Assembly: GCA_036272915.1 (NCBI GenBank)
Contig: DATAXV010000061.1
Span: 1-16,965 of the forward strand
Direction of reading: 5' to 3'
Source: DATAXV01 sp036272915
GTDB taxonomy: Bacteria; Chloroflexota; Dormibacteria; Dormibacterales; Dormibacteraceae
DNA: 16,965 bases
In this document: piece after piece, positions 7,237 to 14,037 of the stretch
Layout of the letters: each line of letters opens with the position of its first letter
How positions within the stretch are numbered: the stretch's first letter is position 1
Notes under the pieces: generated by a model
Databases searched by the model: none
What the model saw: the letters and a program-made list of their open reading frames with translations, nothing else
What the model was told of the DNA's origin: nothing
Translations under genes and position numbers: made by a program

Positions 7237-7432
7237 TCATCGCCCGCAGCTCGGCCGCCCGGATCAGCGCCGGGTCATCGCGCACGCGGGCCGCGAAGGC
7301 GGCCAGGAAATCCCGCAGCCCGGCCTCGTCCAGGGCCGCCGCGCGGAGCAGGACGTCGGCCACCTCGTCGTCCTCTCCGGGGGCGATCAGCGGCAGCAGG
7401 CGGTCGGCGAAGTCGGCGGGGAGCCCGGACAC
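7226..7432 (-). CDS. Small acidic 68-aa hypothetical protein
   Basis: The GTG start at 7432 gives a 68-residue acidic, helical product (GLPADFADRLLPLIAPGEDD, VADVLLRAAALDEAGLRDFL, AAFAARVRDDPALIRAAELR). A TACACT box (7446-7441) ends exactly 8 nt before the GTG, consistent with a leaderless transcript. The frame is GC3-rich and ends with ATGATCAGGGGCTGA overlapping the stop of the convergent 6661 gene. No family recognised. The longer frame reaching 7765 on this strand runs through the opposite-strand synthetase and is not used. Confidence 0.6.
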   Translation of the reverse strand: MSGLPADFADRLLPLIAPGEDDEVADVLLRAAALDEAGLRDFLAAFAARVRDDPALIRAAELRAMIRG

Positions 7433-7440
7433 GGCGCAGG

Positions 7441-7446
7441 AGTGTA
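7441..7446 (-). promoter_or_regulatory. -10 box for the 68-aa ORF (leaderless)
   Basis: TACACT on the minus strand, 8 nt from the GTG at 7432. No good -35 is visible at normal spacing (a TTGTAT occurs, but only 14 nt upstream). It lies where the -35 of the opposite-strand promoter would fall. Confidence 0.4.
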
Positions 7447-7461
7447 CCCGGGCCCACCCCA

Positions 7462-7467
7462 TACAAT
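7462..7467 (+). promoter_or_regulatory. -10 box for acyl-CoA synthetase
   Basis: TACAAT, 10 nt upstream of the ATG at 7478, so the leader would be only 2-4 nt or absent. A GAGGA (7469-7473) sits very close to the start and could act only on a longer transcript. The -35 is not recognisable. Confidence 0.42.
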
Positions 7468-7477
7468 CGAGGACGCG

Positions 7478-9427
7478 ATGGAGCCGGTGGTGAGCGGAGA
7501 TGTCATCTGGCGGCCGGGACCCGAGCTGCGCTCGCGGAGCCGCCTGCAGCGATTCCTGGACGCCAACGGCCTGGCCGACGTGGCCGCGCTCAACGCGCGC
7601 GCCGCCGAGGACGTGGAATGGTTCTGGCGAGCGGCCGTCGAGGACGTCGGCATCCACTTCGATCGGCCCTTCGACCGCGTCGTCGACCTCTCCCAGGGGA
7701 AGGAGTGGGCGACGTGGTGGCGCGGCGGGCTGATGAACATCGCCGCCAGCTGCATCGACCGCCACCTGGCCGGGCGAGGGGGCGATCCGGCCGTGATCTG
7801 GGAGGGCGAGCCGGGCGATACCCGGACCCTCACCTTCGCCGAGCTCGACCGCGAGGTGAGCCGGCTGGCGGCAGGCCTCCGCTCACTCGGCGTGGAGGAG
7901 CAGGACCGCATCGGCCTCTTCCTGCCCATGCTCCCCGAGACGGCGGTCGCCCTTCTCGCCTGCGCCCGGATCGGAGCCATCGTCATCCCCCTCTTCAGCG
8001 GCTTCGGGCCGGAGGCGATCAAGAGCCGGCTGGAGGACGGCGGAGCCAGGGTCCTGCTCTGCGCGGACGGCTTCCACCGCAAGGGCCGTGTGGTGCCGAT
8101 GAAGGAGGTCGCCGATCAGGCGGTGGCCCGCTGCCCCACCGTCGAGCACGTGGTCGTGCTGCGCCGGGTCGGACGCGAGATCCCGATGCAGGCGGGCCGG
8201 GACGTCGACTGGACGGAGCTGGTGACGGGACGTCCGGAGCGGGTGGCCAACGTGCCCCTCGACCCGGAGACGCCGCTCATGATCCTCTACACGAGCGGGA
8301 CCACGGGGCGGCCCAAGGGCACCCTCCACGTCCACGGCGGCTTCCCCATCAAGGCCGCGCAGGACATGGCCCACTGCTTCGACCTGGAGGCCGAAGACCG
8401 GCTGTTCTGGTTCAGCGACATCGGCTGGATGATGGGCCCCTGGCTGATCTACGGCACCCTGGCCCTGGGCGCGGCCGCCTTCCTCTATGAGGGGGCGCCC
8501 GACACACCCGGCCCGGACCGGCTCTGGCGCATGGTCGAGGACCACCGGCTGACCGTGCTGGGCGTCGCTCCGACCCTGGTGCGCGGGCTGATGGGAGCCG
8601 GTGAGGAACCGGTCCGCAGCCACGACCGCTCCAGCCTCAGGGTGCTGGCCGGGACCGGCGAACCCTGGAACCCCGACCCCTTCCTCTGGTTCTTCCACGT
8701 CGTCGGCGAGGGCAGGCTTCCGATCATCAACTACAGCGGCGGCACTGAGGCGTCGGGGGGCATCCTCTCCGGCAACACGCTGAGCCCGCTCCGGCCCTGC
8801 AGCTTCGCCGGCCCATCGCCGGGCATGGCCGCCGACGTCGTCGACGACGAGGGCAGGCAGGTCCGCGGCGAGGTCGGCGAACTCGTCATCCGCCAGCCCT
8901 GGCCGGGCATGACCCGCGGCTTCTGGGGCGACCGCGAGCGCTACGTCGAGACCTACTGGTCCCGCTTCCCCGGACTCTGGGCCCACGGTGACTGGGCCTG
9001 CGTCGCCGGGGACGGCCTCTGGTACGTCCTCGGTCGCTCCGACGACACCATCAAGGTCGCCGGCAAGCGACTGGGGCCCGCCGAGGTGGAGTCGGTCCTG
9101 GTCGCCCAGCCGGGCGTGGCCGAGGCGGCGGCGGTCGGCGTGCCCGACGAGATGAAGGGCGAGGCCGTGGTCTGCTTCGCCGTCCTGCGAGCCGGTGCCG
9201 AGAGCGGACCGGAGAAGGCCGAGGAGCTGCGCCAGGCCGTCGGGCGGGCACTGGGCCGGGCGCTGCAGCCGAAGGTCGTGCACCTGGTTCCCGACCTCCC
9301 CCGCACCCGCAACGCCAAGATCCTGCGCCGGGTCATCCGATCGGTCTACCTGGACCAGAACCCCGGGGACCTCACCTCACTCGAGAACCCGACCTCGCTC
9401 GACCAGATCCGCGCCACCCGGGGCTGA
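7478..9427 (+). CDS. AMP-forming acyl-CoA synthetase (ACS family)
   Basis: The 649-aa ANL-superfamily ligase activates a carboxylic acid with ATP to an acyl-AMP and then forms the CoA thioester. It shows the ACS N-terminal cap (WATWWRGGLMNIAASCIDRH), the P-loop YTSGTTGRPKG (271-281), FWFSDIGWMMGP, NYSGGTEASGG (418-428), HGDWACV, the hinge GRSDDTIKVAGKRLGP, and the C-terminal catalytic lysine K614 in RNAKILRR. Acetyl-CoA synthetase has WWQTE where this protein has SGGTE, so the Trp that closes the acetate pocket is Gly. A substrate larger than acetate is likely; propionate, acetoacetate-like or branched acids are options. The ATG at 7478 is used because the -10 box precedes it; the frame upstream includes promoter sequence. 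It is convergent with the polymerase gene. Confidence 0.9.
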   Translation: MEPVVSGDVIWRPGPELRSRSRLQRFLDANGLADVAALNARAAEDVEWFWRAAVEDVGIHFDRPFDRVVDLSQGKEWATWWRGGLMNIAASCIDRHLAGRGGDPAVIWEGEPGDTRTLTFAELDREVSRLAAGLRSLGVEEQDRIGLFLPMLPETAVALLACARIGAIVIPLFSGFGPEAIKSRLEDGGARVLLCADGFHRKGRVVPMKEVADQAVARCPTVEHVVVLRRVGREIPMQAGRDVDWTELVTGRPERVANVPLDPETPLMILYTSGTTGRPKGTLHVHGGFPIKAAQDMAHCFDLEAEDRLFWFSDIGWMMGPWLIYGTLALGAAAFLYEGAPDTPGPDRLWRMVEDHRLTVLGVAPTLVRGLMGAGEEPVRSHDRSSLRVLAGTGEPWNPDPFLWFFHVVGEGRLPIINYSGGTEASGGILSGNTLSPLRPCSFAGPSPGMAADVVDDEGRQVRGEVGELVIRQPWPGMTRGFWGDRERYVETYWSRFPGLWAHGDWACVAGDGLWYVLGRSDDTIKVAGKRLGPAEVESVLVAQPGVAEAAAVGVPDEMKGEAVVCFAVLRAGAESGPEKAEELRQAVGRALGRALQPKVVHLVPDLPRTRNAKILRRVIRSVYLDQNPGDLTSLENPTSLDQIRATRG

Positions 9428-9439
9428 CCGGGGTCAGCC
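9422..9439. terminator. Hairpin spanning both convergent stop codons
   Basis: GGCTGACC (9422-9429) and GGTCAGCC (9432-9439) are perfect inverted repeats. They contain the TGA of the synthetase (9425-9427) and the TGA of the minus-strand polymerase gene (9436-9434). The realistic RNA form is a 7-bp stem with a CGGG-type tetraloop, the same on either strand. There is no T-tract, so termination would be non-canonical. Confidence 0.45.
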
Positions 9440-11251
9440 GGCCATGCTCCAGTCGGGGCCGACACCGACCTCGACCTCGATCGGCACCCAGCGCACCAGC
9501 GAGGCCATGCCGTCGACCATCGCCTCTCTGATCCAGGCCGCCGCCCGCTCGCCGTCGGCGGCGTCTGCCTCGACCAGGATCTCGTCGTGGACGGTGATCA
9601 CCGGCACCGCCCCGGGGAGGCTGCCCTGTCGCTCCCAGAGCAGGCCCAGCGCCGTCTTCAGCCCGTCCGCGCAGGAGCCCTGCACGGGCGCGTTCAGCTT
9701 CTCGGTGAAGGCCTCGACGTGGAGCAGCCGGCGGCCGGCCAGCGTGCGCGTGGCGATCGGTCCCGCCGGCTGCTGCATGTGCCAGCGGCGGACGCCCGGA
9801 TAGGCCTGGAAGAAGCGCTCGCGGTAGAGGCGCGCCTCGGCCGGGCTCATGCGCACGCCATAGGTGCCTCTCGCGTACCGCTCCAGCCCGGCGGCGCCCA
9901 TGCCGTAGAGGAGGCCGAAGGCGCAGGCCTTCGCCGCCTGCCTGTCGGCGGCCGTGACCTGGGCCCGGCCCAGGACCGAGCGGGCAGTCAGGGTATGGAT
10001 GTCGGCGCCGCGGCGGTAGGCCTGGAGGAGACCCTCGTCGCCGGTCAGCTCGGCGGCGATCCGGAGCTCGACCTGGCTGAAGTCGGCCTTGACCAGCACC
10101 CGGCCCTCCGGCGCCCGGAAGCAGGAGCGGTAGGCGGCGTCGCGGGGCACCTGCTGCAGGTTCGGCCCGTGGCAGGCCATCCGGCCGGAGTCGGCACCGA
10201 TCTGGAAGTAGTCGGCGTGGATGCGGCCGGTGGCCGGGTGGACGTGGGAGATGAAGTCACGACCGTAGGCGTTCCCCAGCTTCGCCGACTCCCGGTGCTG
10301 GAGGAGGAGCGGGACGAGCGGGTCGTCGTCGAGGTGCTCGCGCAGCGTGGTCTCCCGGGTGTCGGGCAGAACCAGGCCGCGACCGGCGAGCAGCCCCAGC
10401 ACCTGGTCGGGGCTGGACCAGCGGGAGGAGGGGTCCTCCCCCACCCCGTCGATCGGGAGCTGGAGCTGCGTCCACGGGGCGAGGGCGTCCAGCCGTTCCT
10501 CGAGCAGCCGGCGTCGGCGGTCGGCGGACTCGGCCAGGCGCAGCCAGGGCTCGGCCTCGAAGGGCGCCCCCACGTGCTCCATCCAGACCAGCGCCGGCAG
10601 CACTCGATGCTCGATCGCCGCGACCCGCTCCAGCGACGCCTCGCGGATCCGGGCGCCGAGCTCCCTGGCCAGGGCCGGAAGGACGGCGGCGTCGCGGGCA
10701 GCGTAGACGATCTGGTCGGAGCGGAGGTCGCCAGACCAGTCCGAGACCTGCTCGGTCTTGTCCAGGACGACGCCGACGCTGCGGGCGGCGACCTCGGCCA
10801 GGCCGTAGCGCAGGTCGTAGTCGCCGGCGCCGACCAGCCGGGCGCAGAGCATGGTGTCGACCAGCCGCGCGCCGAGGTCGGCGGGCATGACCAGCCCGGT
10901 CGCCCAGAGGGCCGCCAGGTCGAACTTGAGGTTGTGGCCGGCGATGCGGCGGGTGCGATCGATCACCGGCTGCAGCAAGCGGCCGTCGACCCGCGCCAGA
11001 TCGACCACCCACACCCCGCCCGGGCCGGCCAGCTGGACCAGGCGGACCCGGCTGGTCAGGGGGTCGAGGCCGGTGGTCTCGGTGTCGAGGCCGAGGATCG
11101 GAGAGGCGACGATGCCGGGCAGGGCCGACGCCAGCTGATCCGCGCTGGTCACGAGCACGGGCTCGACCCGGACGCCCTGCATGCCCGGCACCACCTCGGG
11201 GATGGTCAGGGACACCTGCTCGGGCTCGGACGCGGAATCGGAGGGTGGCAT
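9434..11251 (-). CDS. Family-A DNA polymerase with 3'-5' exonuclease, no 5' nuclease
   Basis: A 605-aa polymerase. Residues 50-200 are a DnaQ-like 3'-5' exonuclease: DTETTGL (D56/E58), HNLKFDL (N107, D111) and YAARDAAVL (Y183, D187). Residues 340-605 are the family-A palm/fingers: motif A KADFSQVELRIAAEL (D390, steric-gate Glu), motif B RQAAKACAFGLLYGMG (K441, F445, Y449) and motif C VHDEILVE (D556). All catalytic residues are present. The 5'-3' flap nuclease domain of classical PolA (about 930 aa) is absent, as in the actinobacterial 'bifunctional 3'-5' exonuclease/DNA polymerase' proteins and in phage enzymes. The ATG at 11251 is chosen because a -10-like box precedes it; an in-frame GTG at 11293 is possible. 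Likely a repair polymerase; a full PolA may exist elsewhere. Confidence 0.92.
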   Translation of the reverse strand: MPPSDSASEPEQVSLTIPEVVPGMQGVRVEPVLVTSADQLASALPGIVASPILGLDTETTGLDPLTSRVRLVQLAGPGGVWVVDLARVDGRLLQPVIDRTRRIAGHNLKFDLAALWATGLVMPADLGARLVDTMLCARLVGAGDYDLRYGLAEVAARSVGVVLDKTEQVSDWSGDLRSDQIVYAARDAAVLPALARELGARIREASLERVAAIEHRVLPALVWMEHVGAPFEAEPWLRLAESADRRRRLLEERLDALAPWTQLQLPIDGVGEDPSSRWSSPDQVLGLLAGRGLVLPDTRETTLREHLDDDPLVPLLLQHRESAKLGNAYGRDFISHVHPATGRIHADYFQIGADSGRMACHGPNLQQVPRDAAYRSCFRAPEGRVLVKADFSQVELRIAAELTGDEGLLQAYRRGADIHTLTARSVLGRAQVTAADRQAAKACAFGLLYGMGAAGLERYARGTYGVRMSPAEARLYRERFFQAYPGVRRWHMQQPAGPIATRTLAGRRLLHVEAFTEKLNAPVQGSCADGLKTALGLLWERQGSLPGAVPVITVHDEILVEADAADGERAAAWIREAMVDGMASLVRWVPIEVEVGVGPDWSMAG

Positions 11252-11261
11252 GCGTGACCCC

Positions 11262-11267
11262 ACACTA
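11262..11267 (-). promoter_or_regulatory. Possible -10 box for the polymerase gene
   Basis: TAGTGT on the minus strand, 10 nt from the ATG at 11251, with no obvious ribosome site between them. No good -35 is seen, so this is a weak call. Confidence 0.3.
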
Positions 11268-11335
11268 TCCCGGCCGGCCGAGATGACGGCCACGTTGTGC
11301 GGGGTCGCGGCCGACGTCGCGGACCCGACCGGGGG

Positions 11336-12235
11336 TCAGACCGCTTCCACCCGGTCGAGCGCGGCGTTGCGGACGGTGGCGGGCACGCGCACCCGATCGT
11401 CCTCCTGGTAGGCGGAGGCGATATCGCCGAAGGCCTCGTCGGGCTCCCGGGTGAGCGTGGCGAGCCGGTCGAAGAGGACCAGCTCGTCCTCACCGATCGT
11501 GTCCTCCGGAGCGGGCATCGCGCCCCAGATGTCCCAGGGCAGCATCTCCATGTTGCGAAGCGAGGCGACGTCACGCAGGAGGTTGCCGGCGATCCACCAG
11601 AGCCCCGCCTCGTTGAAGAGGCTGAGCCCGTACCGCCCGGGGTCGTCCTCGCCCGCCCGGCAGCGCGCCCAGGCGTCGCCGGCGACGACGAACCGGTCGC
11701 GAGGCACGTCGAGCAGATCGAAGTCGGGGTGGAAGAAGCCCGCCTGCACCTCGTCGACCTGGGCGTCGACCAGGATCCACCGGCGCTGCTCCCGGTTCCA
11801 GTACTCGCACACCCAATGGTCCTCGAAGGAGTTGCTGCCGAAGTAGCCGCCGAACCCGCACCGGGCCCGGGCGGGGACGCCCTGGCTGCGGAGCATGGAG
11901 ACGGCGAGCACGGTGAAGTGGCGGCAGTTGCCGGCCAGCCGCTGCTCCGGCGGCCGTGGCGAGGTCAGCGGCGCGCCGTCGATGGCCATGAGCCGGTCGA
12001 GGATCCGTTCGACGGGACGGACGTGGACGCTGCTGCGCCGGTCCGCCGTGAGGGCCACACCGTAGGCGGCGGCGATGTGCTCGTGGATGACCAGGCCGTG
12101 AAGGGCTCGGGTCAGTCCCTCGATGTCCTCAGGCAGACCCCGGTAGAGGGGGCCATTGCTGCCGACCGACGTCATCACCGCGGGCGCGGTGTAGTACTCG
12201 AGCACACGTCGCAGGGTCGGATCGGCGTTGAGCAT
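11336..12235 (-). CDS. Transglutaminase-like superfamily protein
   Basis: A 299-aa protein with a transglutaminase/papain-like core. The nucleophile is C104 in LAGNCRHFTVLAVSMLRSQG, followed by GVPARARCGFGGYF, H140 in FEDHWVCEYW and D157 in RWILVDAQVD, giving the Cys-His-Asp triad in the usual order and spacing. Bacterial members act as proteases, amidases or peptide-processing enzymes; no substrate is suggested here. There is no signal peptide or membrane segment, so it should be cytosolic. The N-terminal 90 residues and the C-terminal 130 are family-specific and helical. The ATG at 12235 has a strong promoter 6 nt upstream and no ribosome site. It is upstream of, and codirectional with, the polymerase gene (84-bp gap). 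Confidence 0.85.
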   Translation of the reverse strand: MLNADPTLRRVLEYYTAPAVMTSVGSNGPLYRGLPEDIEGLTRALHGLVIHEHIAAAYGVALTADRRSSVHVRPVERILDRLMAIDGAPLTSPRPPEQRLAGNCRHFTVLAVSMLRSQGVPARARCGFGGYFGSNSFEDHWVCEYWNREQRRWILVDAQVDEVQAGFFHPDFDLLDVPRDRFVVAGDAWARCRAGEDDPGRYGLSLFNEAGLWWIAGNLLRDVASLRNMEMLPWDIWGAMPAPEDTIGEDELVLFDRLATLTREPDEAFGDIASAYQEDDRVRVPATVRNAALDRVEAV

Positions 12236-12241
12236 GGGCCG

Positions 12242-12270
12242 ATTGTGACGGCCGCGGGTGAACTCGTCAA
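12242..12270 (-). promoter_or_regulatory. Promoter of the transglutaminase-like gene, leaderless
   Basis: On the minus strand TTGACG (12270-12265), a 17-bp spacer, then CACAAT (12247-12242). Only 6 nt (CGGCCC) separate the -10 from the ATG at 12235, so the transcript should start at or just next to the initiation codon. This is the best -35/-10 pair in the window. Confidence 0.65.
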
Positions 12271-12285
12271 CAGGTCCACGGCGAC

Positions 12286-12295
12286 CTGTATACAG
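12286..12295. promoter_or_regulatory. Perfect 10-bp palindrome CTGTATACAG
   Basis: A perfect palindrome lies in the 193-bp gap between the divergent transglutaminase-like gene and the redox operon, just upstream of the minus-strand -35. It could be an operator half or core for either gene. It could also be chance; the repressor is unknown. Confidence 0.25.
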
Positions 12296-12428
12296 CCGTT
12301 ATCCAGGCAGTGCCAAAACGGCCCTCCCAACCCAGGACTCAGGTCCGCGGCGGGGCGTTTCAGGAATAGGATCGCAGGGAGCATTCAGACACCCGTCGCT
12401 GCGTCGCATCGAGCAGGAGGTCTTCGAG

Positions 12429-13034
12429 ATGGGCTTCGTCAGTCGCGGCTTCAGAGGTCGGCGCCGGGAGGGTGAGTCCAGCCGGCGGCTGCCCACCGGC
12501 CAGTATCTGACAGGAGGCTTCCCGGTCCTGTCGGCGGGACCCACACCGCACACCCCACTGGCGGAGTGGACCTTCACCATCACCGGAGAGATCGACCAGC
12601 CGCGGCGATGGAGCTGGGAGGAGCTCCAAGCACTGCCGGCCGAGAGCGTCACCGCCGACATCCACTGCGTGACCAAGTGGAGCAAGTTCGACACCGCCTG
12701 GAGAGGTGTGTCGGTGGATACGCTGCTGGACGGCGTGGAGACCGCCGCCGAATACGTCATGGCCTTCTCCGATGGCGGCTACACCACGAACCTGCCGCTG
12801 GACGACGTCACCGGAGGCCGGGCCTGGCTGGCGTTCGAGTTCGACGGCCAGCCTCTGGAGCCACAGCACGGAGGGCCGGTCCGCCTTCTCGTCCCCCACC
12901 TCTATTTCTGGAAGAGCGCGAAGTGGGTTCGCGGCCTGCGGCTGATGCAGGATGACGCACCCGGGTTCTGGGAGGGCTACGGCTACCACATGTATGGCGA
13001 CCCATGGCGCGAGCAGCGATACAGCGGCGATTGA
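12429..13034 (+). CDS. Sulfite oxidase/MsrP-like molybdopterin oxidoreductase
   Basis: A 201-aa molybdopterin-binding domain protein of the sulfite-oxidase/MsrP (YedY) superfamily. Seen: ITGEIDQPRRWSWEELQALP, then the cofactor-ligating cysteine C80 in DIHCVTKWSKFDTAWRGV, FSDGGYTTNLPLDD, AWLAFEFDGQPLEPQHGGPVRL, and YFWKSAKWVRGLRLM near the end. The dimerisation domain of true sulfite oxidases is absent, and the length matches the short single-domain group. The N-terminus has Arg pairs but no hydrophobic segment, so unlike periplasmic MsrP it is probably cytosolic. The ATG has AGGAGG at 12415-12420, 8 nt before it, which decides this start. It is first in a coupled operon with a flavin reductase and a zinc protein. 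The substrate is unknown; sulfoxide-type reduction is a guess. Confidence 0.88.
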   Translation: MGFVSRGFRGRRREGESSRRLPTGQYLTGGFPVLSAGPTPHTPLAEWTFTITGEIDQPRRWSWEELQALPAESVTADIHCVTKWSKFDTAWRGVSVDTLLDGVETAAEYVMAFSDGGYTTNLPLDDVTGGRAWLAFEFDGQPLEPQHGGPVRLLVPHLYFWKSAKWVRGLRLMQDDAPGFWEGYGYHMYGDPWREQRYSGD

Positions 13035-13753
13035 ACTGGCACCTGGCCGAGGTGCTCGACGTCGTCCGGGAGACGCCGCGGGCGAGTAGCGTCGTCCTCG
13101 ACATCCCCGATTGGCCGGGCCACCTGGCCGGCCAGCACGTTGACGTGCGGCTGACCGCCGAGGACGGCTACCAGGCCCAGCGGAGCTATTCGATCTCGTC
13201 CGCGCCGGATGAGCCGCGCGTGACGATCACCGTCGAGAGGCTCGAGGACGGCGAGGTCTCGCCCTACCTCACCGACGAGCTCCGGACCGGGGACCGGCTG
13301 GAACTGCGCGGGCCGATCGGCCGCTGGTTCGTGTGGGACGAGGAGGACGGGGGCCCGCTCCTGCTCATCGCCGGGGGCTCCGGCGTGTGTCCGCTGATGG
13401 CGATGCTCCGGCAGCGCGCCGCCAATGCGAGCCGAGTGCCCGCCCGCCTGCTCTACTCGGCGCGGGACCTCGGCGCCGTCATCTTCCGGTCGGAGCTGGA
13501 GCGGCTCGGCACGGGCGGCGGCCTCGAGGTGAGCCTGACGCTCACCCGTGAGCCGTCGCCAGATTGGACCGGATATGGACGGCGCGTCGACGCGGAGATG
13601 CTGGCGGACGTCGCTTGGCCGCCGGAGCGGATGGCCGTGACCTACGTCTGCGGCCCGACCCCGTTCGTCGAGACGGTGGCCGAGTCGCTGGTGGCCCTCG
13701 GCCAGGACGCGGGCCGGATCAGGACCGAGCGCTTCGGGCCCACGGGAGGATGA
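13004..13753 (+). CDS. Ferredoxin-reductase-like FAD/NAD(P) oxidoreductase
   Basis: A 249-aa FNR-fold flavoprotein. The FAD domain has RSYSISSAP (60-68) and ELRGPIGRWF. The NAD(P) domain has IAGGSGVCPLMAMLR (122-136), LLYSARDL, YVCGPTPFVETVAESL, and a C-terminal RTERFGPTGG like that of FNR-type reductases. No 2Fe-2S ferredoxin domain is fused, so electrons must go to another protein, most simply the molybdoenzyme encoded just upstream. The ATG at 13004 overlaps that gene by 31 bp. A TTG at 13031, forming TTGA with the upstream stop, would remove nine residues and start at LNWHLAEV; neither has a clear ribosome site. The downstream zinc-protein gene begins at its stop. Confidence 0.9.
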   Translation: MARAAIQRRLNWHLAEVLDVVRETPRASSVVLDIPDWPGHLAGQHVDVRLTAEDGYQAQRSYSISSAPDEPRVTITVERLEDGEVSPYLTDELRTGDRLELRGPIGRWFVWDEEDGGPLLLIAGGSGVCPLMAMLRQRAANASRVPARLLYSARDLGAVIFRSELERLGTGGGLEVSLTLTREPSPDWTGYGRRVDAEMLADVAWPPERMAVTYVCGPTPFVETVAESLVALGQDAGRIRTERFGPTGG

Positions 13754-13758
13754 TCGCG

Positions 13759-14037
13759 ATGGATGAGACCGGGCTCCGACTCGACGGCAACGCCTGCGGG
13801 GGGCTGCTGCAGGAGGTCTTCGTGGACGACCTGACGGCGGCGACCGGGGCCTGCGCCAGCTGCGGCGCGGTCGGCGAGATCGGGAGGCAGCACCTCTACG
13901 ATTTCCCCGATGGCCCCGGCGCCGTGCTGCGCTGCTCGGCCTGCGAAAGCGTCCTCATCGTGATCGTGCGGATCGGCGGCGGACACCGTCTCTCCACGCC
14001 GGGCCTGGCCTGGATGGACCTCCGCCAGCACGCGTGA
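13759..14037 (+). CDS. Small C4 zinc protein (DUF6510-like)
   Basis: A 92-aa protein with two CxxC pairs: C32-C35 (GACASCGAVG) and C59-C62 (LRCSACESVL), forming a likely zinc ribbon, plus C13 in the N-terminal LDGNACGGLLQEVF. The pattern fits what I remember as DUF6510, which recurs behind sulfite-oxidase-like/FNR gene pairs; the name is from memory. The ATG at 13759 is chosen because GGGAGGA (13744-13750) lies 8 nt upstream; the earlier ATG at 13750 overlaps the upstream stop but touches that ribosome site. As third gene of the operon it may help assembly or electron transfer. Function unknown. Confidence 0.82.
   Translation: MDETGLRLDGNACGGLLQEVFVDDLTAATGACASCGAVGEIGRQHLYDFPDGPGAVLRCSACESVLIVIVRIGGGHRLSTPGLAWMDLRQHA

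Noticed and set aside
7442..7477. Upstream extension of the acyl-CoA synthetase
   Set aside because: The added 12 codons overlap the promoter box, and the ATG at 7478 fits it.
7883..9283. 466-codon minus-strand frame
   Set aside because: Antisense to the acyl-CoA synthetase, whose motifs are complete on the other strand.
9587..11257. 556-codon plus-strand frame
   Set aside because: It is the antisense shadow of the polymerase gene in GC-rich DNA; low-complexity composition, no motif.
12258..12428. Longer start for the molybdoenzyme
   Set aside because: The extension has unconserved residues and the ATG at 12429 has AGGAGG at ideal spacing.
11297..12475. 392-codon plus-strand frame
   Set aside because: Antisense to the transglutaminase-like gene and crossing its promoter.
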